NCBI RefSeq assembly: GCF_051216895.1
Contig: NZ_JBPKAO010000004.1
Span: forward strand, 280,636-344,635
DNA from: Aquipuribacter sp051216895
GTDB lineage: Bacteria; Actinomycetota; Actinomycetes; Actinomycetales; JBBAYJ01
Direction of reading: 5' to 3'
Length of the DNA stretch: 64,000 nucleotides
How positions within the stretch are numbered: position 1 is the stretch's first letter; each line of letters starts with the position of its first letter. Positions 1 through 9,013 of the stretch are shown here, one piece after another. The notes under the pieces are model-generated. The model had not been told where the DNA came from and did not search any database. It saw only the letters and a list, made by a program, of their open reading frames with translations. Made by a program: the position numbers and the translations under genes.

Positions 1-12
1 GGTCGAGCCCCT

Positions 13-63
13 GAGGGCGGGGACACCAGCCGACGTTCTTCAACGGTGTGGGTCCCCGCCCTC
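13..63. other. Strong inverted repeat upstream of first gene
   Basis: Perfect 12-base arms GAGGGCGGGGAC (13-24) and GTCCCCGCCCTC (52-63) with a 27-base loop, ending 24 bases before the ATG at 88. It may be the terminator of a gene left of the window or a structured leader of the first gene. There is no T-tract, so the role is open. Confidence 0.5.
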
Positions 64-87
64 CCTCGGCACCACAGAAAGGTCAAC

Positions 88-1203
88 ATGGAGGTCTCGG
101 CATCCGTCCGCGGCGGCCGCGTCGTGGCCGCGATGACCGGCCTGCTCGCCGCGGCGCTGCTCGTCGTCCCCGCGGCGTCGGCGTCCACAGCGGCCGGTGA
201 GGACACGGCCTTCGTGCTGCTGCCGTCGAAGGGTTCGAGCCTCGCCGAGTCCGGCGGGTACTTCGTCCTGGCCGCGGACGAGGGCCAGACCGTCACCCAG
301 TCGGTCGATCTGCGCAACGACCAGGACGTCCCGCTGAAGCTCGAGCTCACGGCCCTGGACGCCGGGACCGCCGAGGTGGGCGGTGTGTCGTTCCCGGCGC
401 CGGGTGAGGCAGTGAGTGCTACGGGCACGTGGATCACGATCGAGCAGCCATCGGTCACCCTCGCCCCGGGTGAGGCCACCACGGTGGACTTCCGCGTCGT
501 GGTCCCCGACCAGGTCGAGGCAGGAACGCACCTGGCGGGACTGTCGGTCAGCCCGCCGCCGGCACCCCAGCTCGCAGTGACCGCGGGAGAGGACCAGGCC
601 GGCGCCGAGCTGGCCGTGCGAACCCGGCGCGTCATCGCGGTGCAGGTGGACGTGGGCTCGGCCCCCGCCGAGCTCCTCATCACCGGTACCGACCCGCTGG
701 CGCGACCGGACGGTCTGCACGTGGGGATCGGGGTGGAGAACACCGGCGGCACCCTGCTGACAGAGACCAATGGGACCCTCTCGATCCCCGGCCTGGACGT
801 GGAGCACGACTTCGCTGTCGGCACGTTCGTACCCGGCACCGCCATCGCCTACCCCATCCCCGTGGAGGGGACCGTGGCGATCGGCGAGTACCCCGTGAAC
901 GTGCACATCGACTACGCCGACGGTCAGGTCGTGACGTTCGACGGGCTCTTCACGGTGGCGCCTGAGGTGGCCGCGGCGCTCGCCGAGGCAGCGGGTGAGA
1001 CTCCCGGAGGGATGGACCTCGCCGCCAGCGGACTGGTGGGGATCGTCATCGCCGTCGTGATGGGTGCTGCCCTGGCCGTCCTCCTCCTCCTGCTCGTGGC
1101 TGTGCTCATCCGCCGTCGGACCCCCAGGGGTCGCCGCAGCGCAGTGTCCCCGAGCGCTTCCGGCCGCCGAAGCGGGCGCTCGCCGGCTCCGTTGGCGCGC
1201 TGA
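88..1203 (+). CDS. Secreted, membrane-anchored WxL/DUF916-like surface protein
   Basis: A 371-residue protein when started at the ATG at 88, which follows an AGAAAGG ribosome site; an upstream in-frame GTG at 46 lies inside a hairpin and is less likely. A Sec signal (residues about 8-33, ending ASA) is followed by an all-beta region. Its GYFVL, N-rich strand and W(I/V)TIE..SVTLAPGE patterns resemble the DUF916 domain of WxL-interacting, peptidoglycan-binding proteins. A second Ig-like stretch follows at about 200-295. A hydrophobic helix at about 315-345 and an Arg-rich cytoplasmic tail indicate C-terminal membrane anchoring with the body outside. No WxL partner is visible. Family assignment is by pattern only; export and topology are clear. 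Confidence 0.7.
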   Translation: MEVSASVRGGRVVAAMTGLLAAALLVVPAASASTAAGEDTAFVLLPSKGSSLAESGGYFVLAADEGQTVTQSVDLRNDQDVPLKLELTALDAGTAEVGGVSFPAPGEAVSATGTWITIEQPSVTLAPGEATTVDFRVVVPDQVEAGTHLAGLSVSPPPAPQLAVTAGEDQAGAELAVRTRRVIAVQVDVGSAPAELLITGTDPLARPDGLHVGIGVENTGGTLLTETNGTLSIPGLDVEHDFAVGTFVPGTAIAYPIPVEGTVAIGEYPVNVHIDYADGQVVTFDGLFTVAPEVAAALAEAAGETPGGMDLAASGLVGIVIAVVMGAALAVLLLLLVAVLIRRRTPRGRRSAVSPSASGRRSGRSPAPLAR

Positions 1204-1493
1204 AGCCCGATCCGGCACCGGGCCCGCTGCGCAGCAGCAGCAGCACGGCCTCCCGGTGATCCCGGACGTGCACCCTCGCGACCCCGCCAAGGTGCTCCTG
1301 CGCAGGCGTTCGCTGATCAGGTACAGGCCTGCCGACAAGCTGGCCGGCCCATGGGTCCGCTCAGGCCGTCGCTCCAGCCTCACCTGAGGCTCTCCTGTGC
1401 ATCAGGGTGACTCAGGACTCGACGGCCACTGTGGACGCCCTGGGGCTCCAGAAGGGCTCACCCGTGGTCGAGTAGACCTGCAGGAGGTCAACG
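1204..1493. other. Intergenic region without a supported gene
   Basis: Between the surface protein and the small ORF at 1494. Frames here are shadows of neighbouring reading frames. I see CAG-rich sequence near 1232-1245 but no convincing terminator hairpin or tRNA. It probably carries the promoter of the GGDEF-EAL operon, but I cannot place its boxes confidently. Confidence 0.4.
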
Positions 1494-1628
1494 ATGCCTG
1501 CACTGACAAGGACGGTCGCCGCGACGGCGGGGGGGACGCGCTTCGACGCACGTCCGGGCACCCTCGACCCTGGACGTGCGCCACGGTGGTGGACCAGCGA
1601 CGCCCCGTCGACGTCTGGAGGGGTGTGA
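1494..1628 (+). CDS. Possible 44-residue upstream small protein or leader ORF
   Basis: An ATG at 1494 follows a near-ideal Shine-Dalgarno, AGGAGGT (1482-1488), with good spacing. The frame stays open for 44 codons and stops at 1626-1628, two bases before the ATG of the GGDEF-EAL gene, overlapping that gene's ribosome site. The peptide begins MPALTRTVAATAGG, is Arg/Pro/Thr-rich, and has no signal or membrane helix that I recognise. Position and ribosome site suggest translational coupling to the c-di-GMP gene. No known family was recognised, and it could be a chance ORF in GC-rich DNA. Confidence 0.35.
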   Translation: MPALTRTVAATAGGTRFDARPGTLDPGRAPRWWTSDAPSTSGGV

Positions 1629-1630
1629 AA

Positions 1631-4225
1631 ATGCGCGACCCGTCCACGCCGCACTGCGACCCCGGTGGTGGGGCGTCGGCCCCTACCTCCGCGTGGTTGC
1701 GGGAGCACTTCCGGGCCGCATTCGAGCGCTCGCCGGTGCCGCAGGCCACTGTCGACCGGCTGGGCCGGCTGAACCTGGTGAACGACGCACTGTGGCACCT
1801 GCTGGGCCGCAGCCGGCAGGAGCTCGTCGGCCTACAGTCCGAGGCGCTCGGCCATGGTGACGACAGCGGCGAGGGTGCTGTCGTGCTCGCGAGCCTGCTC
1901 CGGGGACAGACCGAGACCGGCCGGTGCGAGCGCGTCCTGCGCCACCGCGACGGGAGTGCTGTGCCCGTCGGCATCGACGTGAGCGTCTTGCACGATGAGA
2001 GCGGTGCCGTCGACGGGGCCGTCGCGCAGTTCCAGGACCTGCGGGCTGTGCGGGCCGCCGAACGCGCCCGCCTCCGCCAGGACGAGATGACAGACGCGTT
2101 CGCCCGGCTGGCGAGCGACCTCGCCATCGTCAGCGACGCCGACGGCATGCTGCTGTACGTGTCACCGGCCGTGACCCGCCTCTTCGGGTACGACAGCCAG
2201 GACCTCGTCGCCGGATGCGGCTGGGACGTCGTCCACCCCGACGACCTCGCGGCCGCCCAGGACACCTACCACTCGGTGGTCAGCACGGGCGTGTCCGCGA
2301 CCATGCTCCTGCGGGTCGGGACTCGCGACGGAGAGTGGCGGTGGGTCGAGGAGACCTGTCACAACGTGCTCGACAGCGGCATCGGCGGCATCGTCTGCAA
2401 CCTCACGGTCGTGACGGAACGCATCCTGGCCGAGCAGGCCCTACGGCGCAGCGAGCACCGCTACCGGACCCTGGCCGAGACCGCCGAGGAAGGCATCTGG
2501 GCGGTGGACGCCCAAGGCCGGACGGGATTCGCGAACGCCCGCGTCGCCGACATCCTGGGCGTCAGCATCGAGGAGATCTACGAGCGGAACGCCCTGGACC
2601 TGCTGCAGCCCCAGGACTCCGGTCAGATGGCCCTGCGTCTGGCGACGCGTCACGAGCGCGGCAGCGAGCGGTACGAGGTCGCCTACCGCCACCCGGACGG
2701 GCGGACACGACAGCTATGGATCTCCGCGGCGCCGTGGACCGACGAAGCCGTAGGCAGGGGGTCCCTCGCCCTGGTCTCGGACATCACCGACGCCCGACGA
2801 GCGGAGGCGCAGATCGCGGCGGCCACGCTCCAGGACCACCTGACCGGACTGGCCAACCGTGCGTTGCTGCTCGACCGGCTCGAGCAGGCCACCCGTCGCA
2901 CGGAGCTGAGCCCGGTCGTCCTGTCCGTCGACCTGGACCACTTCAAGCTCATCAACGACTCACGAGGTCACGCGGTGGGTGACGCCGTCCTGGTCGCGGT
3001 CGCCGACCGGCTGCGCGGTGTCATCGGCCCGCACGACACCCTCGCCCGCCCTGGCGGCGATGAGTTCGTCATCGTCATGGAGCATGGGGACGAGGCCGAC
3101 GGCAAGCGCCTCGCCAAAGACGTGCTCGACGTCCTAGGCCTGCCTGTCGAGATCGCCGAGGGCATGACGGTCGACGTCGCGGCCTCGGTCGGAGTGGCCG
3201 TCAGCCCTGGAGCCGGCGCCGACGACCTGCTGCGCTTCGCCGAGATCGCCATGTACGCAGCCAAGACCGCCGGGCGCGGCCGCGCCCGGGTGTTCGACCA
3301 TGCCCTCGCCGACGACGCCGGGCACCGGTTCGCCCTCGCCGGCGACCTTCGCGCGGCCCTGGCCGCCGAGGTCCTGGAACCGCACTTCCAATCCGTCGTA
3401 GAGCTGGCGACTGGTCGCGTCCTCGGCGTGGAGGCACTGGCCCGTTGGACGGACCCACGGCGCGGTCCCGTCCGCCCGGACCAGTTCGTGCCCGTGGCGG
3501 AGGCGTCCGGCCTGAGCGGGGAGCTCGACCGGTACATGCTCGCGCGCGCCCTCACCCAGGTCGGCCGACTCCGCTGCGCGGGGCTGTTCCCCCCTGACGC
3601 CTTCGTCGCGGTCAACCTGTCCGCAGGCAACCTGCAGAACAGCCAGTTCGAGACGTTCGCCCAGCAGTGGGCGGACAGAGCCGGCGTCCCGCCCCGCTGC
3701 GTCACGCTCGAGATCACCGAGACGGCGATCATGGACGAGCCGGAGCACGCCATCGCGGTGCTGCGTCGCCTGCGTGAGGCCGGGTTCGGTATCGCCATCG
3801 ACGACTTCGGCACCGGCTACAGCAGCCTCGCCTACCTGCGGGACCTGCCCGTCTCCGCGCTCAAGATCGACCGAAGCTTCATCTCGGACCTCACGACCCA
3901 CCCGGACGCACCGGCCATCGCCGCGTCCATCATCGAGCTGGGGAAGGCCGTCGGCGTCAGCGTCGTCGCCGAGGGCGTGGAGACCGTCGCGCAGGCCTCC
4001 CTGCTCCGCCGCCTGGGCTGCGCCACCGCCCAGGGGTGGTTGTGGAGCAAGGCGCTGCCGATCGAGGAGCTCGCGGCCTCCGGGATCCTCATCCGACCCT
4101 TCGACGTCCGTATCCCCGACGACGACCTGCGCGGTGACCGCCCAACGACGGCACCCGCCGCGGCGATCGCGCAGTCGACGGCCTCGGCCCGCTCGGGCCG
4201 GATGACGGAGCAGAGTCACTCATGA
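1631..4225 (+). CDS. PAS-PAS-PAS-GGDEF-EAL cyclic-di-GMP turnover protein
   Basis: An 864-residue cytoplasmic signalling protein. Start ATG 1631 has GGAGGGG 7 bases upstream; the open frame runs further 5' without a better site. Three PAS domains (about 25-135, 150-270, 277-395) precede a GGDEF domain (about 400-560, intact GGDEF at 475-479) and an EAL domain (about 575-825). The EAL domain keeps its catalytic set: EALARW (E601), VNLS, LEITE, DDFGTG (D724/D725), LKID, and AEGVE (E781). Both synthesis and hydrolysis of c-di-GMP are therefore plausible, with direction set by the PAS inputs. There are no membrane segments. Its stop overlaps the next start (ATGA), tying it to the cobalamin-binding protein. 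Domain calls are firm; the input signal is unknown. Confidence 0.93.
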   Translation: MRDPSTPHCDPGGGASAPTSAWLREHFRAAFERSPVPQATVDRLGRLNLVNDALWHLLGRSRQELVGLQSEALGHGDDSGEGAVVLASLLRGQTETGRCERVLRHRDGSAVPVGIDVSVLHDESGAVDGAVAQFQDLRAVRAAERARLRQDEMTDAFARLASDLAIVSDADGMLLYVSPAVTRLFGYDSQDLVAGCGWDVVHPDDLAAAQDTYHSVVSTGVSATMLLRVGTRDGEWRWVEETCHNVLDSGIGGIVCNLTVVTERILAEQALRRSEHRYRTLAETAEEGIWAVDAQGRTGFANARVADILGVSIEEIYERNALDLLQPQDSGQMALRLATRHERGSERYEVAYRHPDGRTRQLWISAAPWTDEAVGRGSLALVSDITDARRAEAQIAAATLQDHLTGLANRALLLDRLEQATRRTELSPVVLSVDLDHFKLINDSRGHAVGDAVLVAVADRLRGVIGPHDTLARPGGDEFVIVMEHGDEADGKRLAKDVLDVLGLPVEIAEGMTVDVAASVGVAVSPGAGADDLLRFAEIAMYAAKTAGRGRARVFDHALADDAGHRFALAGDLRAALAAEVLEPHFQSVVELATGRVLGVEALARWTDPRRGPVRPDQFVPVAEASGLSGELDRYMLARALTQVGRLRCAGLFPPDAFVAVNLSAGNLQNSQFETFAQQWADRAGVPPRCVTLEITETAIMDEPEHAIAVLRRLREAGFGIAIDDFGTGYSSLAYLRDLPVSALKIDRSFISDLTTHPDAPAIAASIIELGKAVGVSVVAEGVETVAQASLLRRLGCATAQGWLWSKALPIEELAASGILIRPFDVRIPDDDLRGDRPTTAPAAAIAQSTASARSGRMTEQSHS

Positions 4226-5736
4226 CCGCCGGGACGAGAGGGATCGGACCTGTGGGCGGGCCGGGAGATCCTGGCGTGCCGGCAGGACGGTCGCCCGGTG
4301 CTCTGCCGCCCTCGCTGGTGGCTGCCCGTCGGGACCGCTCGCGCCAGTCGTCGTACCTGCTCCGCCCCGGCCGGGCCTACCCGCCGACACCGCCGGCGGC
4401 CGACCCGGACGCGGTCGCTCACCAGCTGCAGGCGACCCGCGCGCTGCTGCGCGCCCGCACCCGGAGCGAGGTCGTGGACATCCTCGCCACCTTCGTCCAC
4501 GACCTCGGCGGTGCGGTCCTCCCGGCCCGGCTCGGCGGCCCCGGGATCCTGCCCGTCGACATCTCCCTCGGCCTGTCCGAACCGATGCTGGTCCGCATCG
4601 ACGACATCAGCATCAGCGCCATGCGGCTGGAGAATCTGCTCGTGGTCCTGCTCGCGGACGCACGTCACGCAGTCGCTCGTCTCCGGCCCGACGCAGCCCC
4701 CGAGCCCCGAGCACGCCCGACGGCGGACCCCTTGAGCCAGTACTTCGCAACAGTCCGGGCCGCCGACGCCGACGCCGCCTGCGCGCTCGTCACGGACCTG
4801 CTGGGGCAGGGCCACGACGTGGAGAGCGTGATACGCGAGGTGCTCGCCCCGACCCAGGTCGAGGTCGGCCGGCTCTGGCAGCGGGGCTACTGGTCCGTGG
4901 CCGACGAGCACGCGGCGACCGCGGTCACCGACCGCGCCCTCTCCGTCCTGACGTCGACGATCGAGCGGCGTGGGTGCGCAGCCCTCGCGACGGACCGTAC
5001 GCGGGCGCCGCGCGAGCGGCACGTCCTCATGGCCTGCGCGGAGGGCGAGTGGCACAGCCTCCCCGCTCGTCTCGCCGGCGCTGTGGCGAGCTCCCGGGGT
5101 GTCCGTGTCACCGTCCTCGGTGGGTCCGTGCCGGCAGAGCACCTGGGCCGGCGCCTGGCTGCAGGCGACATCGACCTGCTTGCGCTCTCCTGCACCCTGA
5201 CGACGAACCTGCTCGGAGCCCTGCGCTGTGTGGAGGCGGCCCACGCCGCGGGCGTGCCGGTCGTGGCCGGCGGTCATGCGTTCGGTGGCACCCCGGACCG
5301 TGCCCTCGCCATCGGGGCGGACGGCTGGTCCGACGACCCGGCCAGCCTGGCCAACGCCGCCCCGGACCTGCGGGGCCGGCCCGCCCCGGTGCCCCGGGAG
5401 GTGCTGCTGCTGGACGCCGCCGACGCCGGACTCGTGGTGCAGGCCGTGGCGCTGCTGGACGCCGCCGCCCCGCAGCCCGGCACCGGGGACGACGCGGGCT
5501 CGTCACGGACCGGGACCCTCACGAACCTCCTGCGGCACACGGCTGCCGCTGTGCTGACCGACGACGTCGGCGTGCTGTCGGCGATCCTGCAGTGGCACGG
5601 CGAGCGGGACACGCGCGTGCTGCCCCGCCACCTGATCGAGTCCGTCGTCCTCACCCTCGCCGAGGCAATCTCTGAGATCGCCCCAGCGGGGGCGGCGGCC
5701 CTAGGCGCAGCCGCGAGCGACATGCCGACGCCCTGA
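4222..5736 (+). CDS. Cobalamin-binding CarH-like sensor protein (no HTH)
   Basis: A 504-residue protein translationally coupled to the upstream GGDEF-EAL gene (4-base overlap). Residues about 70-155 resemble a small domain seen in actinobacterial sensor/GGDEF proteins (weak call). Residues about 185-250 match the helical cap of B12-binding sensors: W219, nine residues, then E229-H230, the Wx9EH signature of the CarH/LitR photoreceptor family. A Rossmann-like B12 domain follows (about 262-395) with E276-W-H278-S-L-P, where H278 is the expected lower cobalt ligand; LALSCTL and VPVVAGGHAFGG complete the pattern. The final 85 residues are helical. Unlike CarH there is no MerR DNA-binding domain, and the residue after W219 is Gln, not the His that caps cobalt after illumination in CarH. 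Likely a light- or cobalamin-responsive partner of the c-di-GMP enzyme (inference). Confidence 0.8.
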   Translation: MTAGTRGIGPVGGPGDPGVPAGRSPGALPPSLVAARRDRSRQSSYLLRPGRAYPPTPPAADPDAVAHQLQATRALLRARTRSEVVDILATFVHDLGGAVLPARLGGPGILPVDISLGLSEPMLVRIDDISISAMRLENLLVVLLADARHAVARLRPDAAPEPRARPTADPLSQYFATVRAADADAACALVTDLLGQGHDVESVIREVLAPTQVEVGRLWQRGYWSVADEHAATAVTDRALSVLTSTIERRGCAALATDRTRAPRERHVLMACAEGEWHSLPARLAGAVASSRGVRVTVLGGSVPAEHLGRRLAAGDIDLLALSCTLTTNLLGALRCVEAAHAAGVPVVAGGHAFGGTPDRALAIGADGWSDDPASLANAAPDLRGRPAPVPREVLLLDAADAGLVVQAVALLDAAAPQPGTGDDAGSSRTGTLTNLLRHTAAAVLTDDVGVLSAILQWHGERDTRVLPRHLIESVVLTLAEAISEIAPAGAAALGAAASDMPTP

Positions 5737-6305
5737 CACGAATGTGCGTCCTTGCCGCCCCCGTCACGGGCAGACCGCACGTTGAGCGCTGCATGCGTCC
5801 CGTGCTGGGATGGGCGGGCGGTCCCTCGGGTCCTTCGCCTCGCTCGGCCGGGGCTGGGCGTAGCCGTGCTGAGGTGGGGCGTGGCACCCGCGACCGTCCG
5901 TATCGACGAGGCAGCTGCCGCCGGGCGCCCTTCTCCCGAGTTGTCCGGCCACCTCTGACAGGTGAACGGACCCTGTCGTCGTGGCTGTCGCGCCACGACA
6001 CCGTCCGGGGTGCGGGTGTCAGCGGACCTCTCAGCCCACGAGCCCGTGACCGCGTTCCTGATCCGGATGAATAGCGGTCCGCCGAAGCGCGTACCGCGTC
6101 CCAGATTCGCTCAGCCCTCTCCTGCGGCCGCAGCGCGTCTGACCTGTTCGGATGAAGCTCCGGATCCCCCACGGGGGCGGGAGTGGGGACGTGGACTTCG
6201 GCGGGGCGGGCGGCCACCCACGACCGAGCCGGTCGCCGCCCTGGCCAGAACGGTAGTGGTTACCCCGACCGGGTGTCCCGTGCCGCGGCGGGGCGACGAC
6301 GCCGG
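5737..6305. other. Long intergenic region, no supported gene
   Basis: About 570 bases between the B12 protein and the convergent FN3 protein. Open frames of 60-190 codons on both strands overlap one another, lack ribosome sites and show no domain pattern, so I treat them as GC-rich artefacts. A short palindrome CCCGTCACGGG lies near 5760-5770. Nothing resembling a tRNA or known RNA was seen. Confidence 0.5.
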
Positions 6306-6348
6306 ACGGCCCCGCCCGACCGCCGGTGAGGCGGACGAGCGGGGCCGT
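6306..6348 (-). terminator. Hairpin after FN3 wall-protein gene
   Basis: Perfect 10-base arms ACGGCCCCGC (6306-6315) and GCGGGGCCGT (6339-6348), with an inner CCGCC/GGCGG stem, 27 bases past the minus-strand stop. There is no T-tract, as is common for actinobacterial terminators. It could also serve the plus-strand gene. Confidence 0.6.
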
Positions 6349-6374
6349 CGGTCGTGCCTGCTGCGGTGCGTCGG

Positions 6375-8789
6375 TCAGGCGTCAGCCACCTGACGGCGAC
6401 GGCCGGCGAGCATCGCGCCGACGCCCATCAGGAGCAGCAGCACGCCGCCCAGGGCGACGGTGCCGGCCTCGGCGCCCGTACGGGCCAGGGCGGCCGGAGC
6501 CGCCGTGGTGTACGTGGCTGCGGGGGCGGTCACGACCGTGCGGACCGGGGCGTTGACGACGAGGGGGTCGTCGTCGGGGACCGGCTCGTCCGCGGGGGGA
6601 GCGGGCTCGCCCTGGACGACGAGGTCGATGTCGAACGGCGCGCCGTCGGCGCCCTGCTCGTTGACCGCGAGGAGTCGGAAGGCGTACTCACCGGGCGGGA
6701 GGTCGTCGATGACGATCTCCCGGGTGTCGGCGTCGAACTCCTCGTAGCCGCCGAAGTCGGGACCACTGAGGCCGAGCACGTAGCCGACGATCTCCGAGGT
6801 GCCCGAGTCCTCGGGCGCGCCGAACCGGACCGTTACCTGTCCGTCGCCGGTCTGGGTGACCGAGACGTTCGTGGGCACCGACGGGGCACGCCACTCGTTG
6901 GTCTGCTCGTCGTCCGACCCGGGCTCCCCGACACCGTCCTCGGTGATCGCGGCGACGGAGAAGGTGTACTCCGTACCTGGGCGGAGCCCGGTGAACTCGT
7001 GGCTGCGGACGCTGGCCCCGACGTCCTGGGTCAGCACGTCCGGGGCATCAGCAGCGAGGACGCCGTCGAGGCGCCCGAACAGGGGCCTCGGCGAGGCGGT
7101 CACCCGGTAGCCGATGATGGGGGAGTCGCCCTCGGTGGAGGGGGCGGTCCAGAAGACCAGGACCGAGGTGGGGCCGGTCTGCTCGGCCTCGACCTCGATC
7201 GGCTCCGAGGGAAGGGCAGGCAGGTCGAAGTCGTACCTGGCGGCCGCGCTGTGACCGAACTCGTTGTTGGCGACCACCGTCACCGTGTGCGCCCCGAGGG
7301 CCACGCCGGTGAGCGTGACCTCGCGCTGGGTGACCCGCTGCGGCGTGCCGCCGTCCAGCGTGACGTCGTAGCTGTCGAGCTGGGGGTGGCCCAGGTTCGA
7401 CGGAGCTGCCCACCGGATGGTCACCCTGCTGCTCCCCAGGCGCTCCGAGGTCACCTGGAGCGGTACGGAAGGGCTGGCGCCGACGTACACCTGAGTGGAC
7501 GCCGGGGCGCTGTCGCCGTACTCGCTGATGGCGCGGACGCTCACGGTGTGCAACCCGGGGGCGACGCCCGTCAGCGTGGTCGACAGGTCGCCGACGGTCA
7601 CAGGCACTGCTGCGGCCTCGTCGTCGTCCAACCAGACGGAGTAGCCGTCGAGACCGGGGTGACCGGCGTGCTCCGGGACTGACCAGGAGACGCTGACGCC
7701 GTCCTCACCGTCCTGGGTCGCGGTGACCGCGACCGGGGAGGTCGGTGCGGCGGTCACGCTGAAGGCGTCGGAAACCGCACCGCTGATGCCGTGGTCGCTG
7801 ACCGCCTGGACCCGCACGGAGTGGAGCCCGGGCGCGAGGTCGGGGAACGAGGCGCTGCTGGTCGGGGCCTGGACCTCCTGCGGGGCGCCATCGTCCACGA
7901 AGACCAGGTAGCCCGTGACGCTGCTGGTCCCCGGGTCGCTCGGGGCGGACCAGGTGATGACGGCGGCCCGGTCGTCGACGACCACGTCCAGGTCGGTGGG
8001 CGGCTGCGGTGCCACGTGCTCCTCGCCCTCGATGGTGACGGTGGTCTGCTCACCGGGGTAGCAGTTGGTGGACAGGTTCACCATGTACTCACCCGCGGGC
8101 ATGTCTTCGAAGGGGTGCGTGGTGGTCCCGCGTGGCAGCTCGACGTTGAAGCTCGGAGGCCCCTCGGTCTCCGTAGGTCCCTCGATGTACAGAGGTTCTT
8201 CGTTGCCCGGAAGACCTCCGATGTACAGCCACATCTGGTAGGTGTCGCGGCACGGGTAGTTGAGGGTGGCCCAGTGGTCGATGGTCCAGGTGACAACGAC
8301 GTCACCGTCGGCGCTCGCGGTGGCGAGCAGGTTGAGCGGGCCCGCCGCCGCTTCGACGTCCTCCTGGGCCGTCACCGACCCGTCGGGCTCCGACCCCCCT
8401 CCACCGGCCTCGTCGGCGGCGTCCACGCCACCCGTCTCGGTGGGAACGGGCGCGTCCGGACTGGTCGCCGGTGTGTCGAGGCTCGGCTCGGCGGCGACGT
8501 CCGGCTCCTCGACCACCGCCACCTCGGGGTCCACGGCCGGGTCGGTCTCGGTGGGCGCCTCGACGGGCTCCTCGGGCTCCTCGATGACGGGCACAGGGCC
8601 GGGGTCGACGTCCTCGGTGGCGTCGGCCGCCTCAGTCACCTCCGGCGCGGCGGCGACCGCCTCGGGGTCGACCGTCCCGGCCAGCGCGCTGGGGATCCCC
8701 GAGGCGCCGACGACGACGACCGCAGCCAGCGCGGCGATCGTCCTCACCCGTCGGGACGACCGGCCCGGCTTCGTAGTTCTAGCGACCAT
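6375..8789 (-). CDS. Sortase-anchored (LAxTG) multi-FN3 surface protein
   Basis: An 804-residue exported protein. ATG 8789 gives an Arg-rich n-region and a hydrophobic signal (residues about 1-38, ending SALA). A long Pro/Glu/Val/Thr acidic spacer (about 39-150) is followed by a cysteine-containing beta domain (about 155-245) and five fibronectin type III domains (about 250-720). The repeats share TDL/PLQV strands, YxVxxDGG turns and G-x-H-T/S-V-x-V-x-A strands. After a Pro/Ala linker the C terminus carries LARTG (near 768), a hydrophobic helix and an RRR tail, a cell-wall sorting signal of the LAxTG type handled by class E sortases. No sortase gene is in the window. It probably acts in adhesion or polymer binding at the wall; the ligand is unknown and no catalytic domain is evident. 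Confidence 0.88.
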   Translation of the reverse strand: MVARTTKPGRSSRRVRTIAALAAVVVVGASGIPSALAGTVDPEAVAAAPEVTEAADATEDVDPGPVPVIEEPEEPVEAPTETDPAVDPEVAVVEEPDVAAEPSLDTPATSPDAPVPTETGGVDAADEAGGGGSEPDGSVTAQEDVEAAAGPLNLLATASADGDVVVTWTIDHWATLNYPCRDTYQMWLYIGGLPGNEEPLYIEGPTETEGPPSFNVELPRGTTTHPFEDMPAGEYMVNLSTNCYPGEQTTVTIEGEEHVAPQPPTDLDVVVDDRAAVITWSAPSDPGTSSVTGYLVFVDDGAPQEVQAPTSSASFPDLAPGLHSVRVQAVSDHGISGAVSDAFSVTAAPTSPVAVTATQDGEDGVSVSWSVPEHAGHPGLDGYSVWLDDDEAAAVPVTVGDLSTTLTGVAPGLHTVSVRAISEYGDSAPASTQVYVGASPSVPLQVTSERLGSSRVTIRWAAPSNLGHPQLDSYDVTLDGGTPQRVTQREVTLTGVALGAHTVTVVANNEFGHSAAARYDFDLPALPSEPIEVEAEQTGPTSVLVFWTAPSTEGDSPIIGYRVTASPRPLFGRLDGVLAADAPDVLTQDVGASVRSHEFTGLRPGTEYTFSVAAITEDGVGEPGSDDEQTNEWRAPSVPTNVSVTQTGDGQVTVRFGAPEDSGTSEIVGYVLGLSGPDFGGYEEFDADTREIVIDDLPPGEYAFRLLAVNEQGADGAPFDIDLVVQGEPAPPADEPVPDDDPLVVNAPVRTVVTAPAATYTTAAPAALARTGAEAGTVALGGVLLLLMGVGAMLAGRRRQVADA

Positions 8790-9013
8790 TGATGCGTGTC
8801 TCCTGAGTCCGGGGCCCGGCACGGGACCAGGGCCGGGGGGCTCATCGACATCCGCCCGGAGCACCTGAGCGGTCCGTGACGGGCCCCACCCGCTCGGAGC
8901 AAGGGGTGGCGCTGCTCCTGGCGGTGTTACGTCATCGGTCGCGGCCCGAAACAGCGGTGACACCTGACGCGGGTTGTATCGGGCACCCCACCCCTGATCA
9001 CCCGGAGGAACCC

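Noticed and set aside
1397..1630. Longer N terminus for the GGDEF-EAL gene
   Set aside because: No ribosome site, no domain similarity, and the region contains a better-supported small ORF in another frame.
5742..6393. Several 60-190 codon frames on both strands in the long intergenic region
   Set aside because: No ribosome sites, mutual overlap, Arg/Pro/Gly-biased composition and no domain pattern.
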